From contig OW203751.1 in the NCBI GenBank assembly GCA_934045075.1, positions 9,743,321-9,807,320 of the forward strand: a stretch of DNA of 64,000 bases, given 5' to 3'. The notes beneath the pieces were generated by a model. It was not told the origin of the DNA. It saw only the letters and a list, made by a program, of their open reading frames with translations, and did no database searches. Shown piece after piece: positions 20,471 to 30,744 of this stretch. Positions within the stretch are counted from its first letter, which is position 1, and every line of letters begins with the position of its first letter. Both the position numbers and the translations under genes were made by a program. The DNA comes from Yponomeuta sedellus. Lineage: Eukaryota; Arthropoda; Insecta; Lepidoptera; Yponomeutidae.

Positions 20471-20683
20471 CAGACCGACCAAATTGATCCTAACTCCAAA
20501 ACCGATTATTAACAGCGTCTTCTGTAAGTGAGATGGCCTTAATACGCTATGACTAAACGCCTGGCTAGCACGCACTGTGTCTAGCCTCGTAATCCTTGGA
20601 TCCTGGCAGCCCTGACATTCTTTTGAATACATTAGTTTCATACTCTTTATTGCACACCATACTTTTGAGAGTACATGAAAACT

Positions 20684-20734
<51 letters not shown>

Positions 20735-20736
20735 CT

Positions 20737-20772
<36 letters not shown>

Positions 20773-20998
20773 AGTATATATTATACAGACCGACCAAATT
20801 GATCCTAACTCCAAAACCGATTATTAACAGCGTCTTCTGTAAGTAAGATGGCCTTAATACGCTATGACTAAACGCCTGGCTAGCACGCACTGTGTCTAGC
20901 CTCGTAATCCTTGGATCCTGGCAGCCCTGACATTCTTTTGAATACATTAGTTTCATACTCTTTATTGCACACCATACTTTTGAGAGTACATGAAAACT

Positions 20999-21048
<50 letters not shown>

Positions 21049-21086
21049 AAATATACTTACATATATATATATATATATGTAAGTAT
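20471..21086. repeat. 315-bp tandem duplication with (TA)n tracts
   Basis: Two nearly identical units start at 20471 and 20786. Each has the same unique part ending ATGAAAACTTGTGTG followed by a (TA)n tract, ATACTTACATATA and its complement. One substitution in the unique part (near 20530 versus 20845) points to recent origin. Frames through the TA tracts are not genes. Confidence 0.85.
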
Positions 21087-21184
21087 ATTTTTTTAGTTTA
21101 TTAATTTATATCTTTCTTTGTTAATTTAGACTAAACCAGAGAAATAACAGGTATTTTACAGACAAAAAAGATTCCTTGATATTA

Positions 21185-21222
21185 AAATTAGTGGGCCACT
21201 TATCTAAATGGCCCACTAATTT
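21185..21222. repeat. 14-bp hairpin
   Basis: AAATTAGTGGGCCA and its exact complement around a 10-base loop. Confidence 0.75.
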
Positions 21223-21224
21223 AG

Positions 21225-21360
21225 ATTAGAACTCTTTATTGTACACACTAGAAAACAAAATACATAAAAAGGCTTACATATCTAACTATTGCCGTATACA
21301 ATTGGCGGTCTTGTCGCTAAAAGCGATCTGCTAAAAGCAGACAACCTTGGGATGGATAGA
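21225..21360 (-). mobile_element. LINE/SINE 3' tail relic
   Basis: The minus strand ends AGTGTGTACAATAAAGAGTT; the body contains TCGCTTTTAGCGACAAGACC. Confidence 0.5.
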
Positions 21361-21554
21361 ACTGAAAGATGAAGAGAGTAGGTAGGTACATGAAGTATAT
21401 TGGAAGAGTATGTACATAAACTGACTTACAACTAATGTTCATACATATATATACATATATTATATAATTATTATGTTAAGTATGTATTATGTATATTATA
21501 CATATACTTAACATAATAAATATTACTAATTTATATATTATAAAAACATACCTA

Positions 21555-21775
21555 TGACGACCTCTGTGGCGTAACAGTAGTGCATCTACCTGCCATGCAG
21601 GAGGTCCCGGGTTCGAATCCCGGCTGGGAACAAAAAAAAAAACCCCAGGTCTTGGATGTTTACATGTTTGTGATGTCGTTGTTTCTGGTTCCCACGACAC
21701 AGGGTATCCTAGTGTGGGGCCAGAAGCAATGTATGTGCCTGTATGTAAATGTTATGTTATGTTATGTTATGTTAT
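21555..21775 (+). mobile_element. tRNA-derived SINE (T2)
   Basis: The head GACCTCTGTGGCGTAACAGT carries the A box and GGTTCGAATCCCGGC the B box; an A-run, a shared SINE body (GATGTTTACATGTTTGTGA) and a (GTTAT)n tail follow. Confidence 0.85.
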
Positions 21776-22084
21776 ACACATATAACATATATAACATACA
21801 TAGATAAGCTCATCTTTGTACATGTATTTTTTTTAATTGTATTTCTTTTTTTTGTGTTTTTCGTGTACAATAAAGTATAAACTTATATAATTATAATATA
21901 CTAATATATACATTTTACATGTAAACAGACAAAAAGAAAACTTACTATTACTGTTATGTAGATAATCATATGTAACAGCATTACACGTCTTCAGCGAGGT
22001 AGTGAAGATTTATATATTATAGAATATTCTTCAGGAATTACATAAGAAAAAATAACATCTTTCAGATAGCCATTAGACCACTTA
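21776..22084. other. Unassigned AT-rich DNA
   Basis: Nothing recognised beyond ATAA-rich runs. Confidence 0.4.
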
Positions 22085-22215
22085 GTTCAACCTCAAGTGC
22101 AGACTTTATTTGTCAATTTGTGCAAAGGCGAGCTTATCTCTGAAAATGATTTCTTCCAGCAAACTTTAGAGAGTCGGAGATGCCGCAAAAAGCGGGTCTA
22201 TATACCTGTACAAAA
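22085..22215 (-). mobile_element. LINE 3' end relic (GCTGGAAGAAATC family)
   Basis: The minus strand reads AAGTTTGCTGGAAGAAATCA followed by AGATAAGCTCGCCTTTGCAC. Confidence 0.5.
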
Positions 22216-22782
22216 TATACCACATAAATATTTAATAACCTAACTATGAAAGAAATAAATAAACTACAAAAACTAAAATAAATACATAATATAGCTCAAT
22301 GTTATGACAGAGATAGAAAATGCTCTTTCAACCGCTTCTTCAGTTATTAAATTTGTTAGCGAAACATTCTTTTTTAAGATGTAAAACAAGTGTCCAAGTA
22401 TGGAGCGCGTGCTAGGCCTACAGGGTGTCTGAGTAAATAATAGATTAAATGCAATTTGTGGGTACAGTAAGTCAGAAACTCTCAAACAAAACGGTAGCCC
22501 GTATCGCGACGGCTTAAGAGCTATTATTGCACACATTGATGAGGGAGCAAACGATGATTGGATAGTTCTCACGGCATTTGGTGTTCTTTGTCAATGGGTT
22601 GGTGGAATTAATAATTATTTTCAGTTACTAAATACATACGTCATGGTAATCATGGTTGTATCCTTTCTTCTGGATGTTCAATTGTGGTTTTATCTATCTA
22701 TCTATCTGCATACGTACAATCCCACAGATACAATACAAAACATAACATAATTGAGGAAGTGAAAGTGAAAAGTTACTTTTCC
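22216..22782. other. Unassigned DNA
   Basis: A 99-codon minus-strand frame (22273-22572) shows no domain I recognise. Nothing else. Confidence 0.35.
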
Positions 22783-23360
22783 AAAAACCTATTTAGAGGC
22801 TTAAAATTTCACCCATGCCGGGATTCGAACCCGCAACCTCTGTCTATCCGTGCCAGCGCTCTACCAATTGAGCCAATGGGCGACTCACCGGCATCAGTGA
22901 AATTTCGAACCTCTTTACACTATTTAAAAACCTATTTAGAGGCTAAAAATTTCACCCATGCCGGGATTCGAACCCGCAACCTCTGGCTAACCGTACCAGC
23001 GCTCTACCAATTGAGCCAATGGGCGACTCACGGCATCAGTGAAATTTCGAACCTCTTTACAATATTCTCTGTATTACGTACAGGCAGCGACATCTGACTT
23101 AAGCAAATTGCATTACTTACAGCCCCGACCACCTACTTTGCAGTTAGGTTTAACATCGGAACAATATCACTGTACTCACATGATTACACTATTTTTATGT
23201 TTAATGCACTAACCCGTGCTAAGGAACAAATTTAAAAACCTATTTAGAGGCTAAAAATTTTTTTCCCGGCATGGGTGAAATTTTTAGCCTCTAAATAGGT
23301 TTTTAAATTTGTTCCTTAGCACGGGTTAGTGCATTAAAAATAAAAATAGTGTAATCTCTT
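22783..23360 (-). mobile_element. T1 array: two modules, interior, then inverted end
   Basis: Antisense terminal repeats at 22783-22916 and 22926-23060, the interior at 23061-23235, the start of a further terminal repeat, then a switch near 23265 to sense TAGCCTCTAAATAGG and the 3' end. It shows the tail-to-interior junction (CACATGATTACACTATTTT) also seen at 48690 and 51530. Confidence 0.8.
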
Positions 23361-23641
23361 TACACTATTCTCTGTATTACGTAATATTACGTATTGTCGC
23401 TGCCTGTACACGTATAGGAAACGTGTATCCTTAATACGTGGATGCTTAACAAAGTAACGTAAATAAAAGAAAAATGTTTCCGACACAGATTATTCATATC
23501 TTACCCAATAACCTCTTACCAAAACTTCCAAGAATAGATTAAGACGAGTGTAGATCAAACCAACAAAACGTACCTGAAACAAAACACAAGATATCATTAG
23601 TTAAACATTAACTTGAACACAGGTCTGTAACACAGGTTTAT

Positions 23642-24008
23642 TACGCGCTCCCGTGGCCTAGTCGAACCGAGTGATTGCAATCAATTACTTGAGTTAAGCA
23701 ACAACAGGCGCGGTCAGGTGCAGGATGGGCGACCGTCCCGTGATTACCGCTAGTGGCATTTTTCCCGAGAGTTTCCGTGCTTCGCAAGGCATGCTAAGCC
23801 GTTGGTGCCGGCTGTCATATAATGTCAGTCGTTAAGCCATGTCAGAGGCCTTATGGGCGCCTTGATAACTTCTGACAGTAAGGCCCGCCACCGTCTTACA
23901 ATCCTCCACCAACCCGGACTTGGCCCCCGTGGTGGAGTATGGAGTAATCTTTCTGCGATGCAGGAAGAGACCTGTGCCCCAGCAGTGGGGACATGCAAGG
24001 GTTGATAA
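23642..24008 (+). mobile_element. 5S-derived SINE A, full length
   Basis: Intact 5S-like head (GAGTTAAGCAACAACAGG; GATGGGCGACCG), body and tail. Confidence 0.85.
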
Positions 24009-24109
24009 TTTGCGATAATTTGCTTAAGTCCGCGGAGGAACGGCGTGAAGTTTAGTCTTGTGTAATTTTATTAATTTGCACATGTAAGAGCATGTTTCCA
24101 TGTATCGTC

Positions 24110-24235
24110 ACGGGTCTTTGTGCTGCTGTGATACTCGTGACTGTCTCTCAAAAGGGTCTGGCTGAAAACCAGCGTTGCAGATTTTATCTGTAGCACATGC
24201 TGAGCCCAGTCACCTTTTTATATCCAGGACACACA
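24110..24235 (+). repeat. Repeat family V
   Basis: GCTGAAAACCAGCGTTGC and CATGCTGAGCCCAGTCACC; see 13845 and 36405. Confidence 0.5.
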
Positions 24236-24436
24236 TTGCCGCACTTACTGATTGAGAATTTTGATCGAGTATTGCATGTTTCTTGATGCAAGTGTGTTTT
24301 AGTCAAAATTCGGTGTAATTTTAATTTCACCCAAATATTTTAATGTGTTTTGTGTATAAGTTATCTTTTTTTTGTGTTTAGTACTAATTTCATCCAAATG
24401 TTTAATGTGTGTCTTGTGTATGAATAAAGCATTATT

Positions 24437-24590
24437 ACTTAATACAGAGAATATTGTAAAGAGGTTCGAAATTTCACTGATGCCGGTGAGTCGCCCATTA
24501 GCTCAGTTGGAAAGAGCGCTGGCACGGATAGCCAGAGGTCGCGGGTTGGAATCCCGGCATGGGTGGAATTTTTAGCCTCTAAATAGGTGT
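24437..24590 (+). mobile_element. T1 single module
   Basis: From AATACAGAGAATATTG through the module to TAGCCTCTAAATAGG. The B box is altered (GGTTGGAATCC). Confidence 0.75.
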
Positions 24591-24632
24591 TTCATATTGG
24601 CATTTTGTTGTGAGGTTCTTTTCCTTGTTTTA

Positions 24633-24890
24633 CGGCCTCGGTGGCGCAGCGGTTTGGCACGCTGACTGTAAAACCGAAGGTCTCGGGTTCGATCCCCGGC
24701 CGGGTCAAACTGAGAAACGAACTTTTCTAGTTTGTCTAGGGTCTTGGATGTTATCTATGTATTTATTGTAAAATTCTATCGTCGAGTTAGCACCTATAAC
24801 AAAAAGTCATTTAGTTGTACTTAGCATAGGGCTAACGAGATCTGTGTAATATGTCCATGTACCTATATGTATTTATTTATTTGTCAGAGA
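24633..24890 (+). mobile_element. tRNA-derived SINE (T3)
   Basis: The head ACGGCCTCGGTGGCGCAGCG has the A box; GGTTCGATCCCCGGCCGGG the B box; the anticodon region contains CTGTAAAA. The antisense copy at 50635-50880 supports the extent. Confidence 0.8.
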
Positions 24891-25131
24891 CAGCGGCGGT
24901 ACAGGAGCGGCTTTTATATCGAGAGGTCGTGAGTCCCGGCATGTACGAATGACTTTGTTTTCTAAGTTTGTGAAGTACATTTGTGAAATCATAGTAGCAA
25001 TACCACTCGCGAACTGTGAAGGATAACCTCGTGAACGTTTGTGTCTTACGTGTTAGTGTAAATCAGAAGCGCGGGTTGATTTTGCTGACGCTACCCACCC
25101 CAACTGATAGCTCTGAATAAATTGGTTGCGA

Positions 25132-25359
25132 CTTCTTCTTCTTCTTCAGGCTATATTATGTAGTCAACTGCTGGACGTAGCCCTCCCCTAATGAGCGCCA
25201 TAGCGCAAGGTTGTGCCATCATTGGGGGTAATGCCCATAATCTCCACGCTGGGCATGCGGGTTGAGGATCGCTGTTTGGTGGAATTGTATTGCAGGCGCT
25301 GCTGCCCACCCCTCGGTTTGTGTCCCTAATCGCCTTTTACGACACCCGCGGGAAGAATT
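25132..25359 (-). mobile_element. RTE-derived non-autonomous element with TSD
   Basis: Insertion with the RTE tail at its plus-left end. The 10-bp duplication TTGGTTGCGA lies at 25122-25131 and 25360-25369. The unoccupied version of the target repeat is at 54640-54660. Confidence 0.85.
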
Positions 25360-25427
25360 TTGGTTGCGAGTAATCGCAATTCAGACTAAGTCAGTGTTCT
25401 AAAATAAAATGTCTTACAAACATCTTA

Positions 25428-25555
25428 GGCTGACATTCAGAGACGAAAACTAAGCAAAGACTGGTCTTAGAAATGTCAAAATCACGTACTAAATATTTAT
25501 ATTTTGACATTTCTGAGACCGATCTTAGCTTAGTTTTCGTCTCTGAATGTCAGCC
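25428..25555. mobile_element. TA-flanked MITE
   Basis: Long inverted arms starting GGCTGACATTCAGAGACG and ending in the complement, with TA at 25426-25427 and 25556-25557. Tc1/mariner-like on that basis. Confidence 0.8.
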
Positions 25556-25562
25556 TAGTCTG

Positions 25563-25976
25563 TTAGCTTTCAGAATATACCCCGGGCTCTAGAGTAGGCT
25601 TCGGTTTTCGCCGAAAGCACACGAGTGTAATACTACAGTGCGTTCACATTAACTTGACGCGTGAGAGAATTGGTAGCACTGATATGTTTAGTTTTACCAT
25701 GTTAAATAAGAAATCATTCCCATTACTTGGGGAAAATAAAAGGATTGAGGGCTTGTTTAACCATCTTCCGATTAGGTCCAAAAGCTAATTCACATGTTAT
25801 GTCCTTGTTACCAATTCTCTCACGCGTCAAGTTAATGTGAACGCACTGTACTTCCTGCTCTATGTAAAACTTTTCTTATTAAGATTATTTAATTGTCATA
25901 TTAGTTCCGATATTTCTATTACACGAATATATCCGATTCTATCCTATAGTAGCCGAGGTGTATTCTAAAAGTTAAG
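25563..25976. mobile_element. MITE V1, split by a second MITE
   Basis: Ends TTAGCTTTCAGAATATACC and its approximate complement. Interrupted by the element at 25636-25848; otherwise matches 32709-32881. Confidence 0.8.
25636..25848. mobile_element. Mariner-type MITE nested in MITE V1
   Basis: 213 bp with perfect 40-bp inverted ends (CAGTGCGTTCACATTAAC... ) at 25636-25675 and 25809-25848; TA duplicated at 25634-25635 and 25849-25850. The empty site is visible at 32781-32782. Confidence 0.9.
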
Positions 25977-25982
25977 ACTACA

Positions 25983-26108
25983 CTTCTGTCTTACAATCCT
26001 CCATCATAGCGGATTTGGCCCCCGTGGCGGAGTATGGCCTAAGTTTCGTTCGATACAGAAAGAGAACCGTGCTCCAGCAGTGGGGACATGCAAGGGGGAC
26101 TTGATATC
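25983..26108 (+). mobile_element. 5S-derived SINE A, 3' end, divergent
   Basis: GTCTTACAATCCTCCATC to GGGACTTGATATC with a small insertion before the end. Confidence 0.7.
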
Positions 26109-26130
26109 GCAGTGTTTTAAATACTTTCCC

Positions 26131-26379
26131 ATCGTCGTCAGGCTATACTAGTCCACTGCTGGACATAGCCCTCCACTAATGAGCGCCACGTGGTGCTATC
26201 ATAGGGGGTAATGCCCATAATCCCCACGCTGGGCATGCGGGTTGGGGATCGCAGTTCGGTGTTATTGTACTGCAGGGGGCGCTGCTGCCCACCCCCCGGT
26301 TTGTGTCCCTTAGTCGCCTTTTACGACACCCGCGGGAAGAATTGGGCTGGTGCTATTCTCTAGACCGACACCACACAGC
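26131..26379 (-). mobile_element. RTE-derived non-autonomous element, full length with TSD
   Basis: 249 bp; the minus strand starts near GTGTGGTGTCGGTCTAGAG and ends TATAGCCTGACGACGAT. AATACTTTCCC is duplicated at 26120-26130 and 26380-26390. Confidence 0.85.
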
Positions 26380-26390
26380 AATACTTTCCC

Positions 26391-26744
26391 AAAATATCGG
26401 TAAATCTTCGATTATGTGATACTGTCGTCAAGCCTATGGAAGTGAGTCTTTGTTGAGATCCACCTGCTGTCGACTGTGCCCTGTCCTCACGAGAATCTGG
26501 GTCTTTCTATCTATATATACCTTCATGTATATCCGTTCCCGTATGACGAACGGACCGTCCAATGTCCATATCTTTATAAGTAGCCTACCCACATTACTGT
26601 ACTGCCGAGGACAAAAGTGACTGAACCGACGGCGAGCCTCTAAGGCTCAGCACGCATGACGATTTTTTTCGAAAATATTTGTCAGGTATGGAAAATGTAT
26701 GAAAACATCGCGCGAAAATTAGAAGGAGAAGATAAACATCTTAA
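26391..26744. other. Unassigned DNA
   Basis: 26645-26705 resembles 61698-61765 (AGCACGCAT, then ATGGAAAATGTAT). Nothing else recognised. Confidence 0.35.
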
Positions 26745-26870
26745 GGGTTTTTGTAGTCTATGTTTTTGTATTTTATATTTTGTACCCGTTTCTTACTGCT
26801 GCTCCGACTCTTCGAGGTTTGCTGGAAGAAATCTCTTAGAGAGACAAGCTCGTATTTGTAATGTTTCGTA
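26745..26870 (+). mobile_element. LINE 3' end relic (GCTGGAAGAAATCTC family)
   Basis: Contains GGTTTGCTGGAAGAAATCTC and AGAGAGACAAGCTCG. Confidence 0.5.
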
Positions 26871-26944
26871 TGAAATGTTCTATTTCATGTTTCGTGAGCA
26901 GATATCAGATTTCATTTATTTGTCAGTAAAACGGTACATTCATA

Positions 26945-27190
26945 TTGATTACACTATTTTTATTTTTAATGCACTAACCCGTGCTAAGGAACAAATTTAA
27001 AAACCTATTTAGAGGCTTTTAAATTCATATTTAAAATAGGTTTTTAAATTCATATTGATATCAAAAGGTTATAAAAACCTGTTTAGAGGCTAAAAAATTC
27101 ACCCATGCCGGGATTCGAACCCGCAACCTCTGGCTATCCGTGCCACGGGTACGCACGGGTTAGTGCATTAAAAATAAAAATGGTATAATC
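26945..27190. mobile_element. T1 rearranged copies
   Basis: Antisense 3' end (26948-27018), antisense end plus half module (27050-27145), then a sense 3' tip (ACGGGTTAGTGCATTAAAAA). Confidence 0.7.
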
Positions 27191-27236
27191 AAAATGTTAT
27201 GTTATGTTTATTTACAGAATTTCAGTCCGACCTGAA

Positions 27237-27470
27237 CCTCACGCCTGTATCCCAGAGGGGTGCGCATAGAACAGGGACTGCCACTTGCCACGATCCTGAC
27301 AGATCACCTTCGCTTCATCAACGTTCATAAGTCACTGCATGCACGCACGCCCGTTCCGGGTACTTTTGATCTTCCCCTTTGCCAATACATCTACTATTTG
27401 GTCGACGTATGTCCACCTGAGACGTCCCTTACCGGCCCTTCCACTCACATTCGCAGTTCTATCAATGTCA
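27237..27470 (-). pseudogene. Non-LTR reverse transcriptase C-terminal fragment
   Basis: Antisense frame with VSGRAGKGRLRWTYVDQI, VDVLAKGKIKSTRNGRACMQ. Same family as 28685-28925. Confidence 0.65.
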
Positions 27471-27859
27471 ATTGATATTAAGACAAAACTGAAGCGTAGT
27501 CTTCTTGAGATGGCACCATACGACATTAATGTTTTTTTTATCCAGTTAATTAATAACTGACATGTAATTTATTCAATTTCATTTTATAATGAAACATTGA
27601 CATGTCATTTTATTATTACCAATATAGTAATCTAATCTAGGACTAGTCTCCACGACTGTACGTGAGTTGGCGTGGCGGCGTTGCGTGCGATCCAAAACAC
27701 GCGATGGACACAAAAAGGCATTTTAATCGGAAAAAAAGTTCAGCAAGGCGCCCCGCTATAATTGGAAGTGGCTAGACTTTGGTATGTCCAAGGATAGTAC
27801 ATGAATAATAATATTTCTTTTATGTAGCCTATAAACGAGGGTACAGGGCTTCTCTCATA
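27471..27859. other. Unassigned DNA
   Basis: Nothing recognised. Confidence 0.4.
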
Positions 27860-27867
27860 GAGAGAGT

Positions 27868-27975
27868 ATGGGCTTAAAACCACGCGTGCCCACCGCGGAC
27901 TAGTCCCAAGCGGTGAGGTATTTGAACACTCAGGTTCCATCACAACGTTTTCCTTCATACTTAGCGAATTGTATT
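27868..27975 (-). mobile_element. LINE tail relic
   Basis: The minus strand carries GAAGGAAAACGTTGTGATGG and CCGCGGTGGGCACGCGTGG, as at 47838-47960. Confidence 0.5.
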
Positions 27976-28156
27976 GTTACTATAACTTCACAAAGGAAAT
28001 GGATACACTTTCATACATTCTTGGGCCTGGGTGTAAAAAGGTGAAGGAGATGTCAATTTAGAGCTTATATAGATGGTTTGCTAAAATCATCTCAGAAAAT
28101 TGTGCGGATCTTGGCAATAAGAGCAGAGATAGAAGAGATTTAGTAAAAGTGAGGCT

Positions 28157-28333
28157 ATGCAACAAGCTGACAATGAAACTTATACTAAACTTATCCGTGT
28201 CCGTACAGTTAAGCAAGATCGTAAGTCTGTAGAAAGAAAGCACTGGTCGGAGAATTATAATAACAAAAACAACAGGAAACAGTTAAAACGCACTAAACGG
28301 TACGAGAAGAGAAGACGAGTGATCATAGATTGA
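28157..28333 (+). CDS. Small basic ORF, unrecognised
   Basis: 58 codons from ATG to TGA. The predicted product is unusually rich in Lys, Arg and Asn (for example RKQLKRTKRYEKRRRVIID at the C-terminus). The frame stays open upstream to about 28133 before a TAG. I do not recognise the protein. It may be a remnant of a transposase or retroelement basic domain, or chance; a composition this charged in AT-rich DNA is suggestive but weak evidence. Confidence 0.2.
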   Translation: MQQADNETYTKLIRVRTVKQDRKSVERKHWSENYNNKNNRKQLKRTKRYEKRRRVIID

Positions 28334-28684
28334 GTCAGGGAGCTGTCACGCCTGTCACTGTTAGGTGTTAGCACAGACACAGATTAAAAATACAGTTGAC
28401 AAACACGGGTTAATACATGCAGACTAATCGATTTTGATTATTAATCGGCATCGTATTTTATTAGGGACATAAACTTATTTTTAAGATTTCTTGTCTTCCA
28501 GATTGTGAATTGAGCTCATTTTTATATTTTAAAATAGAAAAATATAACGATTTTTTTAAACCATATCTCCACTATTTACAATCGGGCCCAGAAATCCCCG
28601 TCTCCTTTCCCCAAATGTACAAGTTATCATTATTTTATTTGGTTTGGACATGGGGAGAGGATGAAGGAAGAAAGATTGACGAAA

Positions 28685-28925
28685 CAAATATATATTGCGA
28701 ACGTGAGTGGAAGGGTTGGTAAGGGTCGTCCCAGGCGGACATACATCGACCAGATAGGGGATGTATTAGCAAAGGGAAAGATAAAAAGTACCCGGAACCG
28801 GCGTGCGTGTATGCAACGACTTATGAACGTTGATGAAGCGAAGGTGATCTGTCAGGATCGTGGCAAGTGGCAGTGCCTGATCTCTGCCTACCCCTCTGGG
28901 ATACAGGCGGAAGGTTATGTATGTA
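28685..28925 (+). pseudogene. Non-LTR reverse transcriptase C-terminal fragment
   Basis: The longest copy of this family: VSGRVGKGRPRRTYIDQIGD, VLAKGKIKSTRNRRACMQRL, then VICQDRGKWQCLISAYP. Only the extreme C-terminus; no catalytic aspartates. Confidence 0.7.
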
Positions 28926-28929
28926 TCAT

Positions 28930-29100
28930 TATTATAATGCGGCGGTAACAATGGACTCCGAAGTGAGAGACCCAGGTTCGATACCCAACTTGTTACCCAA
29001 CTTAGAAATTAATGTCATGTAGGTACAGGCCTGCACTGGGAATCGAACGTGGGGCTTCGGAGTCCATTGTTCTACCCACTAGCCTACCGCCGCATTATAA
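28930..29100. mobile_element. Fold-back tRNA-derived SINE
   Basis: Antisense tRNA-like head on the right (ACCGCCGCATTATAATAAT end, A-box region CTACCCACTAGCC, B box GGGAATCGAACG). The left arm repeats the same outer sequence in sense (GCGGCGGTAACAATGGACTC) with most of the A box missing. Confidence 0.65.
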
Positions 29101-29169
29101 TAATAAAACACGATCACTAGTCCTGGTCCCAAACTAGGATACCCTGTACTAGGGGAACCAGGCAAGGAC

Positions 29170-29420
29170 ACGTCGTCGTCGTCAGGCTATACTAGTCCAC
29201 TGCTGGACACAGCCCTCCCCTAAAGAGCGCCACGTTGTGCTATCATAGGGGGTAATGCCCATAATCCCCACGCTGGGCATGCGGGTTGGGGATCGCAGTT
29301 CGGTGGAAATGTACTGCAGGGGGCGCTGCTGCCCACCCCTTGGTTTGTGTCCCTTAGTCGCCTTTTACGACAACCGCGGGAAGAATTTGGTTGGTGCTAT
29401 TCTCTAGGCCGACACCACAC
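29170..29420 (-). mobile_element. RTE-derived non-autonomous element nested in T4 SINE
   Basis: 251 bp, flanked by GGCAAGGAC at 29161-29169 and 29421-29429. The 5' end on minus is GTGTGGTGTCGGCCTAGAG, the tail GACGACGACG. No pol III promoter boxes apparent. Confidence 0.9.
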
Positions 29421-29520
29421 GGCAAGGACTCGCAAACATGGAAATACACCCAGAATAAGACCGTATTGTGTACAATACAGCGGCCCCCAGTGGGATCAAA
29501 CCCACGACCTCAGACTTGGT

Positions 29521-29879
29521 AATTGGGGCCCCACTGTTGGGGCGCGGGTCTCTTCCTGCATCGCAGGAAAGTTAGGCCATACTCTACCACGGGGGCCAAG
29601 TCCGGATCGGTAGAGGATTGTAAGACAGTGGCGGGCCTTATACCGTCAGAAGTTAGCGAGCCGATCATATGGCCTCTGACATGGCTTAACGACTGCCATT
29701 ATATGACAGCCGGCACCAATGGCTTAGCGTGGCTTGCGAAGCACGGAAGCGCTCGGAAGAAATGCCACTAGCGGTAGTCACGGGACGGTCACCCATCCAG
29801 CACCTGACCGCGCTTGTTGTTGCTCAAGTCACGTGATTGATTCCAATCACTCGGTTTGACTAGGCCACGAGCGCTTCAC
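29521..29879 (-). mobile_element. 5S-derived SINE A nested in T4 SINE
   Basis: Full-length antisense copy from the tail (CCCCACTGTTGGGGC) to the head GAAGCGCTCGTGGCCTAG. Confidence 0.8.
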
Positions 29880-29930
29880 CGCTAGACTAACGACACCATT
29901 GTTCTAACCACTGGGCTACCACCGGCTGCA

Positions 29931-30744
29931 GATTAATAGATGCAAGAAACAGGGGGTAAGACATACAGTCTGATTAAAAAGGCAGTCACCCTCTTCACTC
30001 GCAAGTCGGTTAAAATGGTTGGTAATTGAGTGACGAAATAACTCAAGACTCTGAAAAAGCATTTTCAGTACTCACTTCAAACCGTTCAACGGTTCAAAGA
30101 GCAGTGGTCTGTAATTTCAGTGCTTATTACTAAGGAAATAGAGCCGATTTTGCAGTTTCTTGTGGAACAATTTTGTTTCAAAGTTTTCTCCGTAAAAATC
30201 CCCTCTTAGGAAGTCTAGTCTATTGAAAATTGGAAATATAAAGACTTTCAGCTTTAGTACTTTCCGTTCGAAAGGAAGTTATTTCAAGTGACTTTACAAG
30301 TGTAAAGTCGGAATTCATATAGGAAAAACAGGAGCCAAGTTTAAATTAGTTAAGACCTCGACTTACGCTTTAGGTGATACTTTTATAGGTGGGACAATTT
30401 GAGAGCTCTCCAAGCATGGTGTTTGGTGAAACAACGAAAAACAGCAGCTTTCTTCAATGATTAGTTTTATTTATCTCGAATACAGTTGATACGATAGTTT
30501 AGTTTCAAAATTTACAAAATACGAGGCAGACAAAAACTACAGCGTTCGTCACCTCGGTGTCGATTTGCTCAATGACAAGCAAAGGGCGATTTAAAAATGG
30601 AGTGGCGGAAACTGCATCGCCCGCGCGCCTCTTCACCCCGCTCCCCTCATTCGTCTGCGGCGTTAACACATGGACTGATTTGGGTGCAATTTGGAAATTC
30701 TATTTTTTCATTAGATAAGATTAATACGTTGCAAACAAATTATT
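29931..30744. other. Unassigned DNA
   Basis: No repeat from this window. An 8-bp hairpin GACTTTAC/GTAAAGTC at 30290-30309 and a GC-rich patch near 30590-30665 are the only features seen. Confidence 0.4.

Larger units (their letters stand above)
29104..29930 (-). mobile_element. tRNA-derived SINE (T4) carrying two insertions
   Basis: Pieces at 29104-29169, 29421-29520 and 29880-29930 together form one antisense T4 SINE: body, B box (GGTTTGATCCCACTGG) and A box (GGTAGCCCAGTGGTTAG). Two later elements split it. Confidence 0.75.

Noticed and set aside
20411..20956. 181-codon minus-strand frame
   Set aside because: It runs through a tandem duplication and TA tracts; the Tyr-Ile repeats are translated microsatellite.
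22684..23097. 137-codon plus-strand frame
   Set aside because: Translation of the antisense T1 dimer; the repeated HPCRDSNP-like peptide is the tRNA B-box region, not a protein.
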